Part shown: positions 41,860 through 51,489 of the stretch, piece after piece | How positions within the stretch are numbered: position 1 is the stretch's first letter | Layout: the number at the start of each line of letters is the position of its first letter | NCBI GenBank assembly: GCA_944320745.1 | Contig: CALUIN010000007.1 | Coordinates: forward strand, 16,792-80,791 | Length of the DNA stretch: 64,000 nucleotides | From: an uncultured Alloprevotella sp. | Lineage (GTDB): Bacteria > Bacteroidota > Bacteroidia > Bacteroidales > Bacteroidaceae | Direction: 5' to 3' | Translations under genes and position numbers: made by a program | Notes under the pieces: model-generated | What the model was told of the DNA's origin: nothing | The model's input: only the letters and a program-made list of their open reading frames with translations | Databases searched by the model: none

Positions 41860-43992
41860 TCAGCGCAGGTCGAGCTCGTCGAGCACGTAAGTAGAGCCGC
41901 CGAACTTGTCGATGATGAAGAGGACGTAGCGGATGTCCACGTTGATGCAGCGCTGTAGGGCGGGGTTGAACTTCAAGTCGCTGGAAAGGCTCTCGATATT
42001 GCCGTCGAAGGCCAGACCGATGAGCTCGCCCTTGGCATTCATGACGGGCGAACCGGAGTTGCCGCCCGTGATGTCGTTGTTCGTCAGGAAGCAGGTGGGC
42101 AGTTCGCCGTCCTCGCGGGCGTAGCGGCCGTAGTCCTTCCGCTCATAGAACTTGCGCAGGTCCTCGTTGACGAAGTAGTCGCTCTCAGTGGTGCTGGCCT
42201 TCTCGAACATACCGGTGAGCGTGGTGCGCCAGTCGTAGAGCACGCCGTCGCGCGGCTTCAGGTCGCAGACGTGGCCGTAGGTCATGCGGAGCGTGAAGTT
42301 GGCGTCGGGCGCCTTGGTCCAGTCGTACATCTCGCAGAGTCCGCGCACATAGACCTTGTCCAACTCGCGGCGCTGCACGTTGTAGCGCTGCACAGCAGGG
42401 GCCAACTGCGTGCTCAGGAAATTCATAAGCTCGTTGAAATGCTTGCAGACAGGGTCGTTGCGCAGGGCATCCGCCGTGGGGTGCTGCATGAAGGCGTCGA
42501 AGGTGGCCCGGTCGCGGAAGATGCTCTTGGCGTACATGTCGGCATAGTAGGCCTTAACGTCGCCCGATTTCAGGAAGCTGGGCTGCAAGCCGAGGCGGCT
42601 GTACTTCTGCCAGAAGGGCAACAGAATCTGCATAGTTTGCAGGTCTATCTTCTGGTCGTAGTGGCCGGCAGCCTGCTCGAAAGCCTGCTCGAAAGTCGCG
42701 CGAGCGGCGGCAATGTCCTTCTCCTTGCCGCTCTCCAGTGCTTCGGCGAAGGCATTTACCGCAGACATGGGCATATAGAGATGCTGCTGCAAGAGAGTGA
42801 AGTTGAGAAGCTGGCTGTCGTAGAGCGTGTCCTCGTAAGCCTTGCACAGGCGGTCAATGCGCTCGATGATGTCAGCGTAGGCTGGATCGGAACTCTGGGC
42901 TGCGTAAGCGCGGAAGGCCTTCTCCTCCGCCTCCTTCTTCTGCAAGAGTCCCGTCTTCTCCACAGACTCGTTCATGCCGCCATAGTTCTTGACCACGTTG
43001 CCGAGGCTGAAATAGTCGTCCTCCAGCTGCAGGCGGATGGAATCATCGGCATCCATCTGCTGCTTCATGAACTCGAGCTGGGCGTTGCCCGGCACGAATA
43101 CGGCCGAATTTAATACGGTGCGGAGCTTCACCTCAGAGGCGGTGAGGTAACGGCTCGTGCTGCCGGGGAAACCCATAATCATGGCGTAGTCGCCCTTCTG
43201 GATGCCCTTGAGCGAGATGGGGAGGTACTTGCGCACCTTCAAGGGGACGTTGTCCTTGCTGTACGGGGCGGGCTGGCCGTCCTTGTCGGCGTAGATGCGG
43301 AACATGGCGAAGTCGGCGTTCTGACGCGGCCACATCCAGTTGTCCGTATTGCCGCCGAACTGACCGATGTTGTAGGGCGGATTAACCACGAGACGGACGT
43401 CAGAGTAGACTTGCTCGTAGAACATGTAGAACTGATTGCCGCCGAAGTAAGGCACGATGCGAACGCGGATACCCTTCTTCTTGCGCAGGTCACTCTTCTT
43501 GAGCAGCTTCTCAGCGAGCGGCTCGAGGAAACTCTGGCTTTGAGCCGTGTAGGCGTCGGCCTTCTCCTTCGCGGCCGCCTTGTTGACATCGTCCGTCACG
43601 TCCACGACGCGCAGGACAAAGGTGAAGGTGAGGTCGGGCGTAGGCAACTCCTCGGCGCGGCTCTTGGCGAAGTAGCCGTCCTTGAGATAGTTCTTGTCCA
43701 TCGTACTCATGGCGTGGACGTAACTGAATCCGCAATGATTGTTCGTCAGCACGAGGCCGTCGGCCGAGACCACCTCACCTGTGCAACCGCCGCCAAAGAT
43801 GCCGACACACTCGCGCAGCGAAGGCGACGTCTCGCTGTAAAGCGCTTCAGGCGGCAGCTGAAGGCCGGCCTTACGCAGCGAGTCCTCCAGGTGCTGCTGC
43901 TTCATCAACTTCAGCAGCCACATGCCTTCGTCGGCACGGGCCGCCGTCAGCCCCATCAGCAGGGCCAGACAAAATCCAAGGATTTTCTTCAT
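41860..43992 (-). CDS. Family S46 dipeptidyl-peptidase (DPP7-like)
   Basis: Periplasmic serine peptidase releasing dipeptides from peptide N-termini, used by asaccharolytic and gut Bacteroidota. 710 aa with signal peptide (MKKILGFCLALLMGLTAARA), catalytic His in LTNNHCGFSYV (about 85) and catalytic Ser in GGNSGSPVMN. Eighteen residues after that Ser the subsite position is Gly (AFDGN). Published work on P. gingivalis enzymes (from memory) assigns Gly there to DPP7 (hydrophobic P1) and Arg to the Asp/Glu-specific DPP11. It follows tamL after 42 nt. Confidence 0.93.
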   Translation of the reverse strand: MKKILGFCLALLMGLTAARADEGMWLLKLMKQQHLEDSLRKAGLQLPPEALYSETSPSLRECVGIFGGGCTGEVVSADGLVLTNNHCGFSYVHAMSTMDKNYLKDGYFAKSRAEELPTPDLTFTFVLRVVDVTDDVNKAAAKEKADAYTAQSQSFLEPLAEKLLKKSDLRKKKGIRVRIVPYFGGNQFYMFYEQVYSDVRLVVNPPYNIGQFGGNTDNWMWPRQNADFAMFRIYADKDGQPAPYSKDNVPLKVRKYLPISLKGIQKGDYAMIMGFPGSTSRYLTASEVKLRTVLNSAVFVPGNAQLEFMKQQMDADDSIRLQLEDDYFSLGNVVKNYGGMNESVEKTGLLQKKEAEEKAFRAYAAQSSDPAYADIIERIDRLCKAYEDTLYDSQLLNFTLLQQHLYMPMSAVNAFAEALESGKEKDIAAARATFEQAFEQAAGHYDQKIDLQTMQILLPFWQKYSRLGLQPSFLKSGDVKAYYADMYAKSIFRDRATFDAFMQHPTADALRNDPVCKHFNELMNFLSTQLAPAVQRYNVQRRELDKVYVRGLCEMYDWTKAPDANFTLRMTYGHVCDLKPRDGVLYDWRTTLTGMFEKASTTESDYFVNEDLRKFYERKDYGRYAREDGELPTCFLTNNDITGGNSGSPVMNAKGELIGLAFDGNIESLSSDLKFNPALQRCINVDIRYVLFIIDKFGGSTYVLDELDLR

Positions 43993-44034
43993 GTTTATTA
44001 TGAATTGGTTTATAAAGGTTTATCGCCGTATTTG

Positions 44035-46545
44035 TCAGAACGGATAGCCTATGGCAAAGTGGAAGGCAAAGCCATCCTTGAACCGTTCCAGATTGTAGAA
44101 CCCGGATTTGCGCGTTTCGTAGGGGGCGTGCAGGCCGATGCCGACGTCGAAGCGAAGGACAAGGAACTGGAGGTCGTAGCGCAAGCCCAGGCCGGTGCCC
44201 ACCGCAATGTGCTTCAGCGACTCGCGGGAAAGTTTGCCACCGGGCCGCAAGGGATCGTCGCGCAGGAGCCATACGTTACCGACGTCGAGGAATACGGCTC
44301 CGTGCAGGCTGCCGAAGAGATGGGCACGCAGCTCGGCGTTCGCCTCGAGCTTGAAATCACCCGTCTGGTCGATGTAAGCATACCTGTCATTGTCCGAACG
44401 GAAGGAGCCGGGCCCGATGGTACGCACGGTGAACGCGCGGACACTGTTGGCGCCGCCGACATAGAACTGCTCGGAGTAAGGGGCACGCAGGCTGTTGCCG
44501 AAACTAAAGATAGCTCCTGCGAAAAGGCGCGTAGCCACGTTGAAGCGGGCATTCAGGCGGAACGTCTCGTGCACTTCGGCCGTGAGTTTTACGAATTGCG
44601 CGAAGGGGCTGCCGAAGAGTTTCTTGTCCCGCTCGTTGAACCCACGCCCCGCCGCGGCGTAAAGGCCGGAGACCAGGTTGCCGGACTCCTTTGCCGAGAG
44701 CTGGAGCCAAACGGGATTGCGGTGGCCGGCGGACGACGTATAGGTATAAGTGTAGGAAATAGAGGGGATAAACTGGTCCCTCATGCTGGCGTAGAGCGCA
44801 GGGTTAGCGTCCATAATGGAATCGAACGTCGCCGTGCGGTGAAGCATCTTGTCGAAGTCCAGACTGAAGAGCGTCAGCTCGTGCTGGGAGGTGCTGCGCT
44901 TGTGCCAGGCATACTTGGCGTCAACTCCGAAGGTGATCATATTGAAAAAGCCGGCGCGGTTCTTCCAATCGGCATTGAGCGCAAAGGTCGTAGTGGCGGG
45001 AAAACGGGTATGCCGGCGGCTGATGCCGGGAAAGAGGAAACGCGGAAAGTCGAACGACAGCTCCGTGCCAAGCTCGTAGGAGTTGAGCAGGGAATTGCGC
45101 TCGCCGCGGCCGGAACCGCTCTGCCATTCGTACGAACCGAAGATCTTGAACGAGACTTTCTCACCCGAGCCGAACGCATTACGCTTGGCGATGCTGAACG
45201 AAACGCCAGGACCCACCTGCTGGTTGCTCTTGAGCGTAGCGTTCATCTCGAAACTGCTGTCGTAAAGTTTGTCCATCACTGCGCTTACGTAGACGTCGAG
45301 CGTGTCGCAGCCGGCCGTCGTGTCGCGTGGGATGTAGTCCACGTTCATTTGGCTGAACACGCCCAGGCTATTCAGCTTTTCCAGCGTCAGGTCACTGTCG
45401 CTCAAGCGGAACAGTTCGCCCTTTCTGTGATTGATGGACCGCCGCCACATGTTGGGGCGCAGCGGCAGCTCGGAGCCGGAATAGGTATAGGTGTAGTCGC
45501 GGCGGCGCAGCACCTTGTCCAGCGGGTCACCCTCGGAACGGCGCACGGCCACGTAGGTATTGCCGATGTACCACGGATGCCGGACGCGGGCCGGGCGCTC
45601 CGGCGCGGGGCGCACCTGAAGCTGCACGTAGCCGCGGCGCATCAAGGTGTCGGCGCGATAGGTCGTATAGGGCGCAGAGTAGAAATAATAGCCATTCTCG
45701 CGGAAAAGTTTTTCGATACGCGTCTGCTCGTCGGCCAGATTCACGACATTAAAAGCATCGCCCTTGCGCAAGAGCCGCTCGTCGGCAGTTGCCCGCAGCA
45801 GGCTGTCGGCCACGGGAGTGAATTGCTGATAAGCGATGGAGTCGAGGCGGTGCAGGGGACCGGCGTAGACGTGGTACAGTATCTTGGCCTTCTTCGGGTC
45901 CTTCTGCGGCAGGAGCTCGTATGATACTTTCCCGCTGAAGTAGCCGTAGTTGTGGAGCGTATTCGTGGCCACGCGGACACGCATATCCGGGCTCACGGAA
46001 CTGACATAGACCGGCTTGGCGGCGAACTTGCGGAAAATCCAACGCCCCAGGCCTTTCTTATACTTCGCGAAGCCGTTGTAAATCCAGAGGCCGATGGGGA
46101 AGGGGGAGCGCAAGGAGGAAGAGCCGAAAAGCGCGTCGTTGGGCGGATAGGCCAGGACGGCCTCTACTTCGGCCTTCGCCTTTTCAAAATCGGCCAGGTC
46201 GGCCTCGTGTCTGGCCCGCAGGGCGGCGCGTTGCTCGGACGACAAGCTGCGCCACAGCGAGTCGCGCCGCGCCGAGGCCCCTTGGTGTCCGTCGCCTTTC
46301 AGCACGTCGCCCACCGCGTGCACCGCGCTCCCGATAGAGGCTATCACGCCAGCCGAATCGCGCACGGCCTTCTTGTCCCACTTCCGGGGAACGCCCTCAT
46401 ACGTGATGTCGTCTATACCAATATATAATTGCTCCTCTTCCGGCAGATTCTTCGTCGTCGAGCAGGCTGAAAGCAGCGCCACGAATATGGCGCAGGCCCA
46501 CTGCACGGAGCGCAGTTCTCTTCCGAAAGGCATCTTATTTTTCAT
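44035..46545 (-). CDS. tamL: TamA/BamA-family outer-membrane lipoprotein (TamL-like)
   Basis: 836-aa Omp85-superfamily protein. A lipoprotein signal ends at LLSAC, then POTRA-like domains (about 40-420) and a C-terminal 16-strand barrel with GGANSVRAFTVRTIGPGS, the Omp85 VRG(F/Y)-type L6 motif (here VRAF), and a terminal aromatic (GYPF). The lipidated TamA homologue partnered with TamB is the Bacteroidota TamL arrangement. The tamB stop overlaps its start by 11 nt. The frame is open 47 codons further up, inside tamB, so the ATG at 46545 is used. Confidence 0.88.
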   Translation of the reverse strand: MKNKMPFGRELRSVQWACAIFVALLSACSTTKNLPEEEQLYIGIDDITYEGVPRKWDKKAVRDSAGVIASIGSAVHAVGDVLKGDGHQGASARRDSLWRSLSSEQRAALRARHEADLADFEKAKAEVEAVLAYPPNDALFGSSSLRSPFPIGLWIYNGFAKYKKGLGRWIFRKFAAKPVYVSSVSPDMRVRVATNTLHNYGYFSGKVSYELLPQKDPKKAKILYHVYAGPLHRLDSIAYQQFTPVADSLLRATADERLLRKGDAFNVVNLADEQTRIEKLFRENGYYFYSAPYTTYRADTLMRRGYVQLQVRPAPERPARVRHPWYIGNTYVAVRRSEGDPLDKVLRRRDYTYTYSGSELPLRPNMWRRSINHRKGELFRLSDSDLTLEKLNSLGVFSQMNVDYIPRDTTAGCDTLDVYVSAVMDKLYDSSFEMNATLKSNQQVGPGVSFSIAKRNAFGSGEKVSFKIFGSYEWQSGSGRGERNSLLNSYELGTELSFDFPRFLFPGISRRHTRFPATTTFALNADWKNRAGFFNMITFGVDAKYAWHKRSTSQHELTLFSLDFDKMLHRTATFDSIMDANPALYASMRDQFIPSISYTYTYTSSAGHRNPVWLQLSAKESGNLVSGLYAAAGRGFNERDKKLFGSPFAQFVKLTAEVHETFRLNARFNVATRLFAGAIFSFGNSLRAPYSEQFYVGGANSVRAFTVRTIGPGSFRSDNDRYAYIDQTGDFKLEANAELRAHLFGSLHGAVFLDVGNVWLLRDDPLRPGGKLSRESLKHIAVGTGLGLRYDLQFLVLRFDVGIGLHAPYETRKSGFYNLERFKDGFAFHFAIGYPF

Positions 46546-49500
46546 CCTTTTCCTCCGTCTCCTTTTTCCCTTTCCGGTTTGAAAATATAAAGAGCTCGCC
46601 CAGCCGGTTCGTCTTACGGCGCAATACGAGACCGGCTCCGGTCGTTGTAAGTTCGCCTTCCAGAGGGTCTTGCGTACTGCGGTCATAAAATACCCTGACG
46701 TAGCGCGAGGCGCTCTTGTCCAAGCGGTACTCCACAGCGATGTTGTCGATGAAGCTCGCGGCCGAGTTCTGCGCGTCCTCGCCCGTGCTCACCTTTCCCC
46801 CGATGATGACACTGATGCGGTTGTTCCAGAAGCGCTTTGCAAACTGGAAGGAATAGTCCGTCGTCTCCGTGCCTTTGCTGCTCGTGCCGCTCTCCATGCC
46901 CACCGTCACGTCGATGGTCTTGAGCGCGCTGCCCGCGATATTCTGAATCTCGCTCTGCAGGAAGGCGTTCAGGGCGTTGCTCGCCTTGAAGCCGCTGCCA
47001 CTCATGTTTGAGAGGTCGTCCGTCATATACATACCCGTGGCCAGCATCGCCACGGCCGCCTTGCTGCGCTGCGCCGTGGTCATGGCCGCCAGCTGATTCT
47101 GCACGCTGAGGTCCTCGGGCGCCTCGATGGTAAACTCCAGCCCCATGTCATTGAGCGGGCGGGAGAGCGCCACGCCCACGTCGAAAGCCACAGAGCGGGG
47201 CTGGTCGTTCTCCGTCACCGTAGCCTTCACGCGCTCCTTCGCCGCGATGTTCAGCGTCGGGTTCATCACGTCGCCCGTGAAGCTGACGCTGCTGCCCGGC
47301 ACTATGGTAAACGTCTTCAGCGGAATCACCGGGAGGGAATACTTCATCTCCCCGCTGTTTGCCGTAAAGCTGCCTGTCAGCCGGAGATCGCCCTGCTGGG
47401 TAATGCGCATAGTCAGGTCGCCGCCGCCCTCCAGGTTCACATAATTTTCGCCGTCCTCGCTCAGATTGCAGCGGAAGCGCGCGGCGTCGCTAATAGAGAT
47501 GCCCAAAGACATGTCGAACCCGCCCGTCGGGACCGTCGGCGCGTCGTACACGGCCGTCGTGTCGGCGAAGCTGACAAACTGTACCAGGTCGCTCAGCCTG
47601 TCGTCCACCGTCAGCGGCGAATCCTTCAGGATATAGGTCATATCCGTGCGATCCAGCACGGACACGTTGCCGCGGATGAAGATATTGTCCATCGTCCCGC
47701 GCAGCGTTCCGGAATAGTCCGCATAGACCTTGCCGAAAAGCAGCGAGGAGGCCTTGCGCTTCGTGTTGATAATTTCGAAATTCGTTGCCCGCATGGACAG
47801 GTCCAGACCTATGCGGCTGAAGTCCGACATATCCACCGCCCCGTTCATCACGAGGGGATTGTCCGGCTGCTGGGCGGAGTAGAGGCCGTAGTTCTCGAAA
47901 GTCAACCGGCCGGCCTTCATCTCGATGGGTTGCTCGTCCAACTGGAAGTCGAAGCCGTAAGCGTCGGAATAGAGGTGGGCGGTGTCGAAAGCCAACGTAC
48001 CGTCCAGGACGGGCGCCGCGGCGCTGCCTTTCACGTCCAGCTCGCCCCGCACCGTTCCCTTCAGGGCAATGTCCGTCCCGGCCAGGAAACCGTTGACCAG
48101 CGGCAGGGGAAATCCCGTCAGCCGCACTTTCCCGTCGAAGCTGCCTTCGCCGCGATCCACGTAGACCCCTTCGCATTCCATCACCTGCTCGTCCTCCGCC
48201 GTCACGTAGGCGGTGGCATAGTGCGCGCCGCCCTTCTGTGGCATATACATGGCTTCCAGCCCGATTTTGCCCAAGGGTACATCCTCATAGCTCAGGTTTT
48301 CCGCCGTGAACATCGCCGCAGCCGAGAGCGACTCCCGGTCCGCCGTCACGTGCAAGTCTCCGCTCAGCATGCCGCCCAGTCGCGGCAAGTAGGGCAACAC
48401 CTCCGACAGCTCGCCCAAGTTCACGTGGTTCAGGCTCACCGTGAGGTCGTTGGCCGAGTCTACGGGCTCGCCGAAGATGTGCAGTCCCGTGCCGTCGTCG
48501 GCCAGCAGGCTCACGTTGGCGCGAATACTCCTGTCGCGGCCCAGGTAGATGAAGTTACTGTCGTTCACGGTGAAGGTGCGGTAGGCTATGACCGGCTGTT
48601 CGGGGAACACCGACAAATTGATGCCGCCCGGCGCCAGATCGGCGCGCACGCCCACATCGATGCCCTTGCGCCCCGCCTGGTCGGTATAGACAAGCTGGGC
48701 GCCAAGGCCCGTACCGAGGAAGAAGGACGTCAGCCGGGCATTGAACTTATGGGGATTGTCCTTGCGGTAGTTATGGATATAGCCGTTCAGTTTCAGTCCG
48801 AGAGAGTCTTGATAAAGGAGCACGTGGACCGTGTCGAGCATCAGCCCGCCGCGCTCGAACGTGCCGAAGCGCATCAGTCCGCCCACGCCCCAGCGCGGGT
48901 CCGTCTTGAGGCGCATACTCAGATGGCTGTACGTGATGCCCTGCGTCTGCAGCATACGGCCCAGGGGGTTGTCCCGCCCGGCGTTGAGCTTAAAGTCCAG
49001 GCGTGGCACCACGCCCTTCAGCTCCTGCTGGTCAATGCGTTTGTCCGCCGCCTGCTGGCGCATCGTCTCCATGAACCGGTCCGTCTGGGCCAGGAGTTGG
49101 TCCACGGTGCCACTCGTTCCCACGGCCAGCTGCAAGTCGCCGGCTGTAGCCTGGAGCCACGTCGTGTCCGCGTCCGCGTTGAGCTGGAAGTCCAGATCCT
49201 TGGCCATGAGGCTGCGCTGAGATGTCTCGAAGCGCAGATGGCTCACGCCGCCCTCGGCGCCGTAGGCGGAGAAGTCGCGGGCCGCGCGCAGGGCGATGTC
49301 CACATCGCCGCCCACGGCGAGCGTGTCGTCCACGAGGCCCATGCGGTGCAGATTTACGGACATCACGGCGGCTGTCAGCCGCGCATCGAGCTGCTTGCCC
49401 ACGTTGCCCGTTATCCGCATGTCGCCTTCCAGGAAGTCGTTGTCCGACTTCAGTTGCGCCTCCAGGTGTCCTTGGTCCAGCCGCGCCCGCAGGGCCACGT

Positions 49501-51217
49501 TGCCCACGCCCCATCCGCCATAAGACAGGCTGTCCACCGCCGCCTCGGCAACCAGCCGCGTCGAGGCGGCAAAGGGGTCGAAGCCGCAGCCCTCGGCCCG
49601 CAGCGAGCCGCTGAAGGGCCCCAGAGCTATCACCGGGACAAAGCGCCCCACGGGGAAGCGCGTCGCGCGGACCTCCGCGCGGTAGGCATTGCGCGCCAGA
49701 TCCATCTGTCCCTTCACCGCCAGCCGACCGCCGACAGCGCTGAGCGTCAGGTCGGTGCGGGCCTGCGGGCCGTCGAGGGCCGCCGTCCCGGCCAGCGTCA
49801 GCGGACAGGGCAGCGAGAAACTGCCCCGGCTCTCCTCCGGCAGAAAGTCCTGGACGAAGTCCATATCGCGTCCGTCCAAACGGAAACGGGCCTGCACCAA
49901 GCGGCTGTCGGCCAACAGGCGGCGCCCATCGGCGCTGCCTGTCAGGCGTAGCGCGCCCCGCAGGTCGGCCTCCAAGCCGTTCACGCTCAGGCGGTCCACA
50001 TTCCCCGCCACCGTGGCACGCAGCTTCAGGTCGCGCTCGGGCCAGGCGCTCAGCAGGGCGTCGTCCACCATGCCGCGGCCCAGCGTGCGCACATCCTGCG
50101 GGGCAAGCCCGGCCTCCAGGCGGACCAGCATCTGGCCGCCTCCACCGGGCTGCAGGGCTTTCCAGTCCAGCGTAGCGTCCGCCCGGAGTGCGGAATGCGG
50201 CAGTTCCAGATTCAGTCCGCGCAGCACGAGCCGCGCCGTGTCCAGAAACACCGGGCCGGAAAGGTTCCGCACCTCTACGCCGCTACGGTCGCGCAGAGCC
50301 AGCCGCGCCAGTCCGGCACGGAGCGTGCCGGCCGAGTCGTAGTGGAACGTGTCCACCCGCAGGCTGACGTCCGTCAGATCTATATAGTTGAAATCCAGCC
50401 CAGGCGAAGCGGCCCGGAAACCGGGCCATAGCAGACTGTCCGTATGGACAAAGGCCTCGTTACCGCCGCGACGGGGCTTCACGCCGCCACGCACGGCATA
50501 GGTCAGCGCACTGCGGCGCACGGTCAGGCGTTCCACGGCATAGTCCGGCCGTCCGGTGTCGAAGCGCCCGTCCAGCAGCTCGGCATAGCCCAGACCCGCC
50601 GCCAGGCGCATGGAGTCGCCGGGGAGCGACAGCCGCGCGCGCGTGTCCTCAATGACGACGCGGCACGCCTCGATGAGCCAGGGAGACGAGGTGGCCGACG
50701 TGTCCTTGCGCGCCGTGTCGCTCAGTGCAACGCAAAGGTCGGCTCCGCGCAGCGTAGCCTCCTCCACCATCACGCGGCCCCGGCCCCACTCCACGCCATG
50801 CGATTTCACTTCCAGGTAGCCCACGCGGCCGCGCACGTAGGTGTCGGATATCCAGTCGCGACTGTCCACCTGCGCGCCGTAGAGGCTGAACCCGTCAATG
50901 TCCGCCCGCCCTTGCAGGAGGGGGACCAACCGCACGTTCAGCCGCAGCGATTCGGCTGCCAGCAGCGTGTCGCCCCGGTCGGCCATGCAGAGGCGGTGGA
51001 CAGCCAGGTCGAGAGGGAAGGCCAGCCGGATGCGGCCCACCGAAACCTTCATGCCGGTCGAGGCCGACAGTTCGGCCGCTACCTTGCGGACCAGCAGGTC
51101 CTGCACGGGCGGCAGATATATCAGGACGGCCAGGATTAGGAACAAAAGGACAGGCGTCGCGAGACATATGCCCGTCCATTTGAGCCATTTCCGACCCTTC
51201 ATTTTTTTCTTCATCAT
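46535..51217 (-). CDS. tamB: Translocation and assembly module protein TamB (AsmA-like bridge)
   Basis: 1560-aa periplasm-spanning protein with one N-terminal membrane helix (about 16-37) and a long beta-taco/AsmA-like body ending in the DUF490 domain (last 400 residues), rich in short hydrophobic beta strands. It is thought to move phospholipid or help barrel insertion together with the Omp85 partner encoded next. The ATG at 51217 lies 3 nt from the -7 box, so either the message is leaderless or translation starts at ATG 51202 (MKGRKWLKW). Confidence 0.92.
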   Translation of the reverse strand: MMKKKMKGRKWLKWTGICLATPVLLFLILAVLIYLPPVQDLLVRKVAAELSASTGMKVSVGRIRLAFPLDLAVHRLCMADRGDTLLAAESLRLNVRLVPLLQGRADIDGFSLYGAQVDSRDWISDTYVRGRVGYLEVKSHGVEWGRGRVMVEEATLRGADLCVALSDTARKDTSATSSPWLIEACRVVIEDTRARLSLPGDSMRLAAGLGYAELLDGRFDTGRPDYAVERLTVRRSALTYAVRGGVKPRRGGNEAFVHTDSLLWPGFRAASPGLDFNYIDLTDVSLRVDTFHYDSAGTLRAGLARLALRDRSGVEVRNLSGPVFLDTARLVLRGLNLELPHSALRADATLDWKALQPGGGGQMLVRLEAGLAPQDVRTLGRGMVDDALLSAWPERDLKLRATVAGNVDRLSVNGLEADLRGALRLTGSADGRRLLADSRLVQARFRLDGRDMDFVQDFLPEESRGSFSLPCPLTLAGTAALDGPQARTDLTLSAVGGRLAVKGQMDLARNAYRAEVRATRFPVGRFVPVIALGPFSGSLRAEGCGFDPFAASTRLVAEAAVDSLSYGGWGVGNVALRARLDQGHLEAQLKSDNDFLEGDMRITGNVGKQLDARLTAAVMSVNLHRMGLVDDTLAVGGDVDIALRAARDFSAYGAEGGVSHLRFETSQRSLMAKDLDFQLNADADTTWLQATAGDLQLAVGTSGTVDQLLAQTDRFMETMRQQAADKRIDQQELKGVVPRLDFKLNAGRDNPLGRMLQTQGITYSHLSMRLKTDPRWGVGGLMRFGTFERGGLMLDTVHVLLYQDSLGLKLNGYIHNYRKDNPHKFNARLTSFFLGTGLGAQLVYTDQAGRKGIDVGVRADLAPGGINLSVFPEQPVIAYRTFTVNDSNFIYLGRDRSIRANVSLLADDGTGLHIFGEPVDSANDLTVSLNHVNLGELSEVLPYLPRLGGMLSGDLHVTADRESLSAAAMFTAENLSYEDVPLGKIGLEAMYMPQKGGAHYATAYVTAEDEQVMECEGVYVDRGEGSFDGKVRLTGFPLPLVNGFLAGTDIALKGTVRGELDVKGSAAAPVLDGTLAFDTAHLYSDAYGFDFQLDEQPIEMKAGRLTFENYGLYSAQQPDNPLVMNGAVDMSDFSRIGLDLSMRATNFEIINTKRKASSLLFGKVYADYSGTLRGTMDNIFIRGNVSVLDRTDMTYILKDSPLTVDDRLSDLVQFVSFADTTAVYDAPTVPTGGFDMSLGISISDAARFRCNLSEDGENYVNLEGGGDLTMRITQQGDLRLTGSFTANSGEMKYSLPVIPLKTFTIVPGSSVSFTGDVMNPTLNIAAKERVKATVTENDQPRSVAFDVGVALSRPLNDMGLEFTIEAPEDLSVQNQLAAMTTAQRSKAAVAMLATGMYMTDDLSNMSGSGFKASNALNAFLQSEIQNIAGSALKTIDVTVGMESGTSSKGTETTDYSFQFAKRFWNNRISVIIGGKVSTGEDAQNSAASFIDNIAVEYRLDKSASRYVRVFYDRSTQDPLEGELTTTGAGLVLRRKTNRLGELFIFSNRKGKKETEEKDEK

Positions 51218-51219
51218 TG

Positions 51220-51227
51220 CAAAGGTA
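51220..51227 (-). promoter_or_regulatory. -7 box of tamB
   Basis: TACCTTTG on the minus strand, immediately upstream of the first ATG of tamB. The expected RNA start falls on or next to that ATG. Confidence 0.6.
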
Positions 51228-51383
51228 ACGCAAACTTTCCTAAAAGCCAAACGCATGGCGGCCAAATGTGGCAAAATGCTGTCTATATGCCCATCCGTCG
51301 CCGCCGGTTGCTCCCTCCCTCAGCCCTTGCTCCTCTTTCTCCGCCGGCGGGCGCGCCGTTTCCCGGACTTGGATTTCCGGACA

Positions 51384-51470
51384 CGGGGCCAGTGGAAGTT
51401 TCTACGGGGATAGGGCCAGTTTTTACGGGCCTAAGCCCCGTGGCGACGGGCCTTAGGCGTGTGGCTACGT
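51384..51470. repeat. 21-bp repeat family, locus 8
   Basis: Degenerate units GGGGCCAGTGG, ACGGGGATAGGGCCAG, ACGGGCCTAAGCCCCGT and ACGGGCCTTAGGCG, about 21 bp apart, with at least one palindromic unit. It lies just past the symporter stop, in the roughly 270-bp gap before the tamB promoter. I see nothing else in that gap. Confidence 0.75.
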
Positions 51471-51489
51471 CCGCCGGGCAGCGCCGCGC

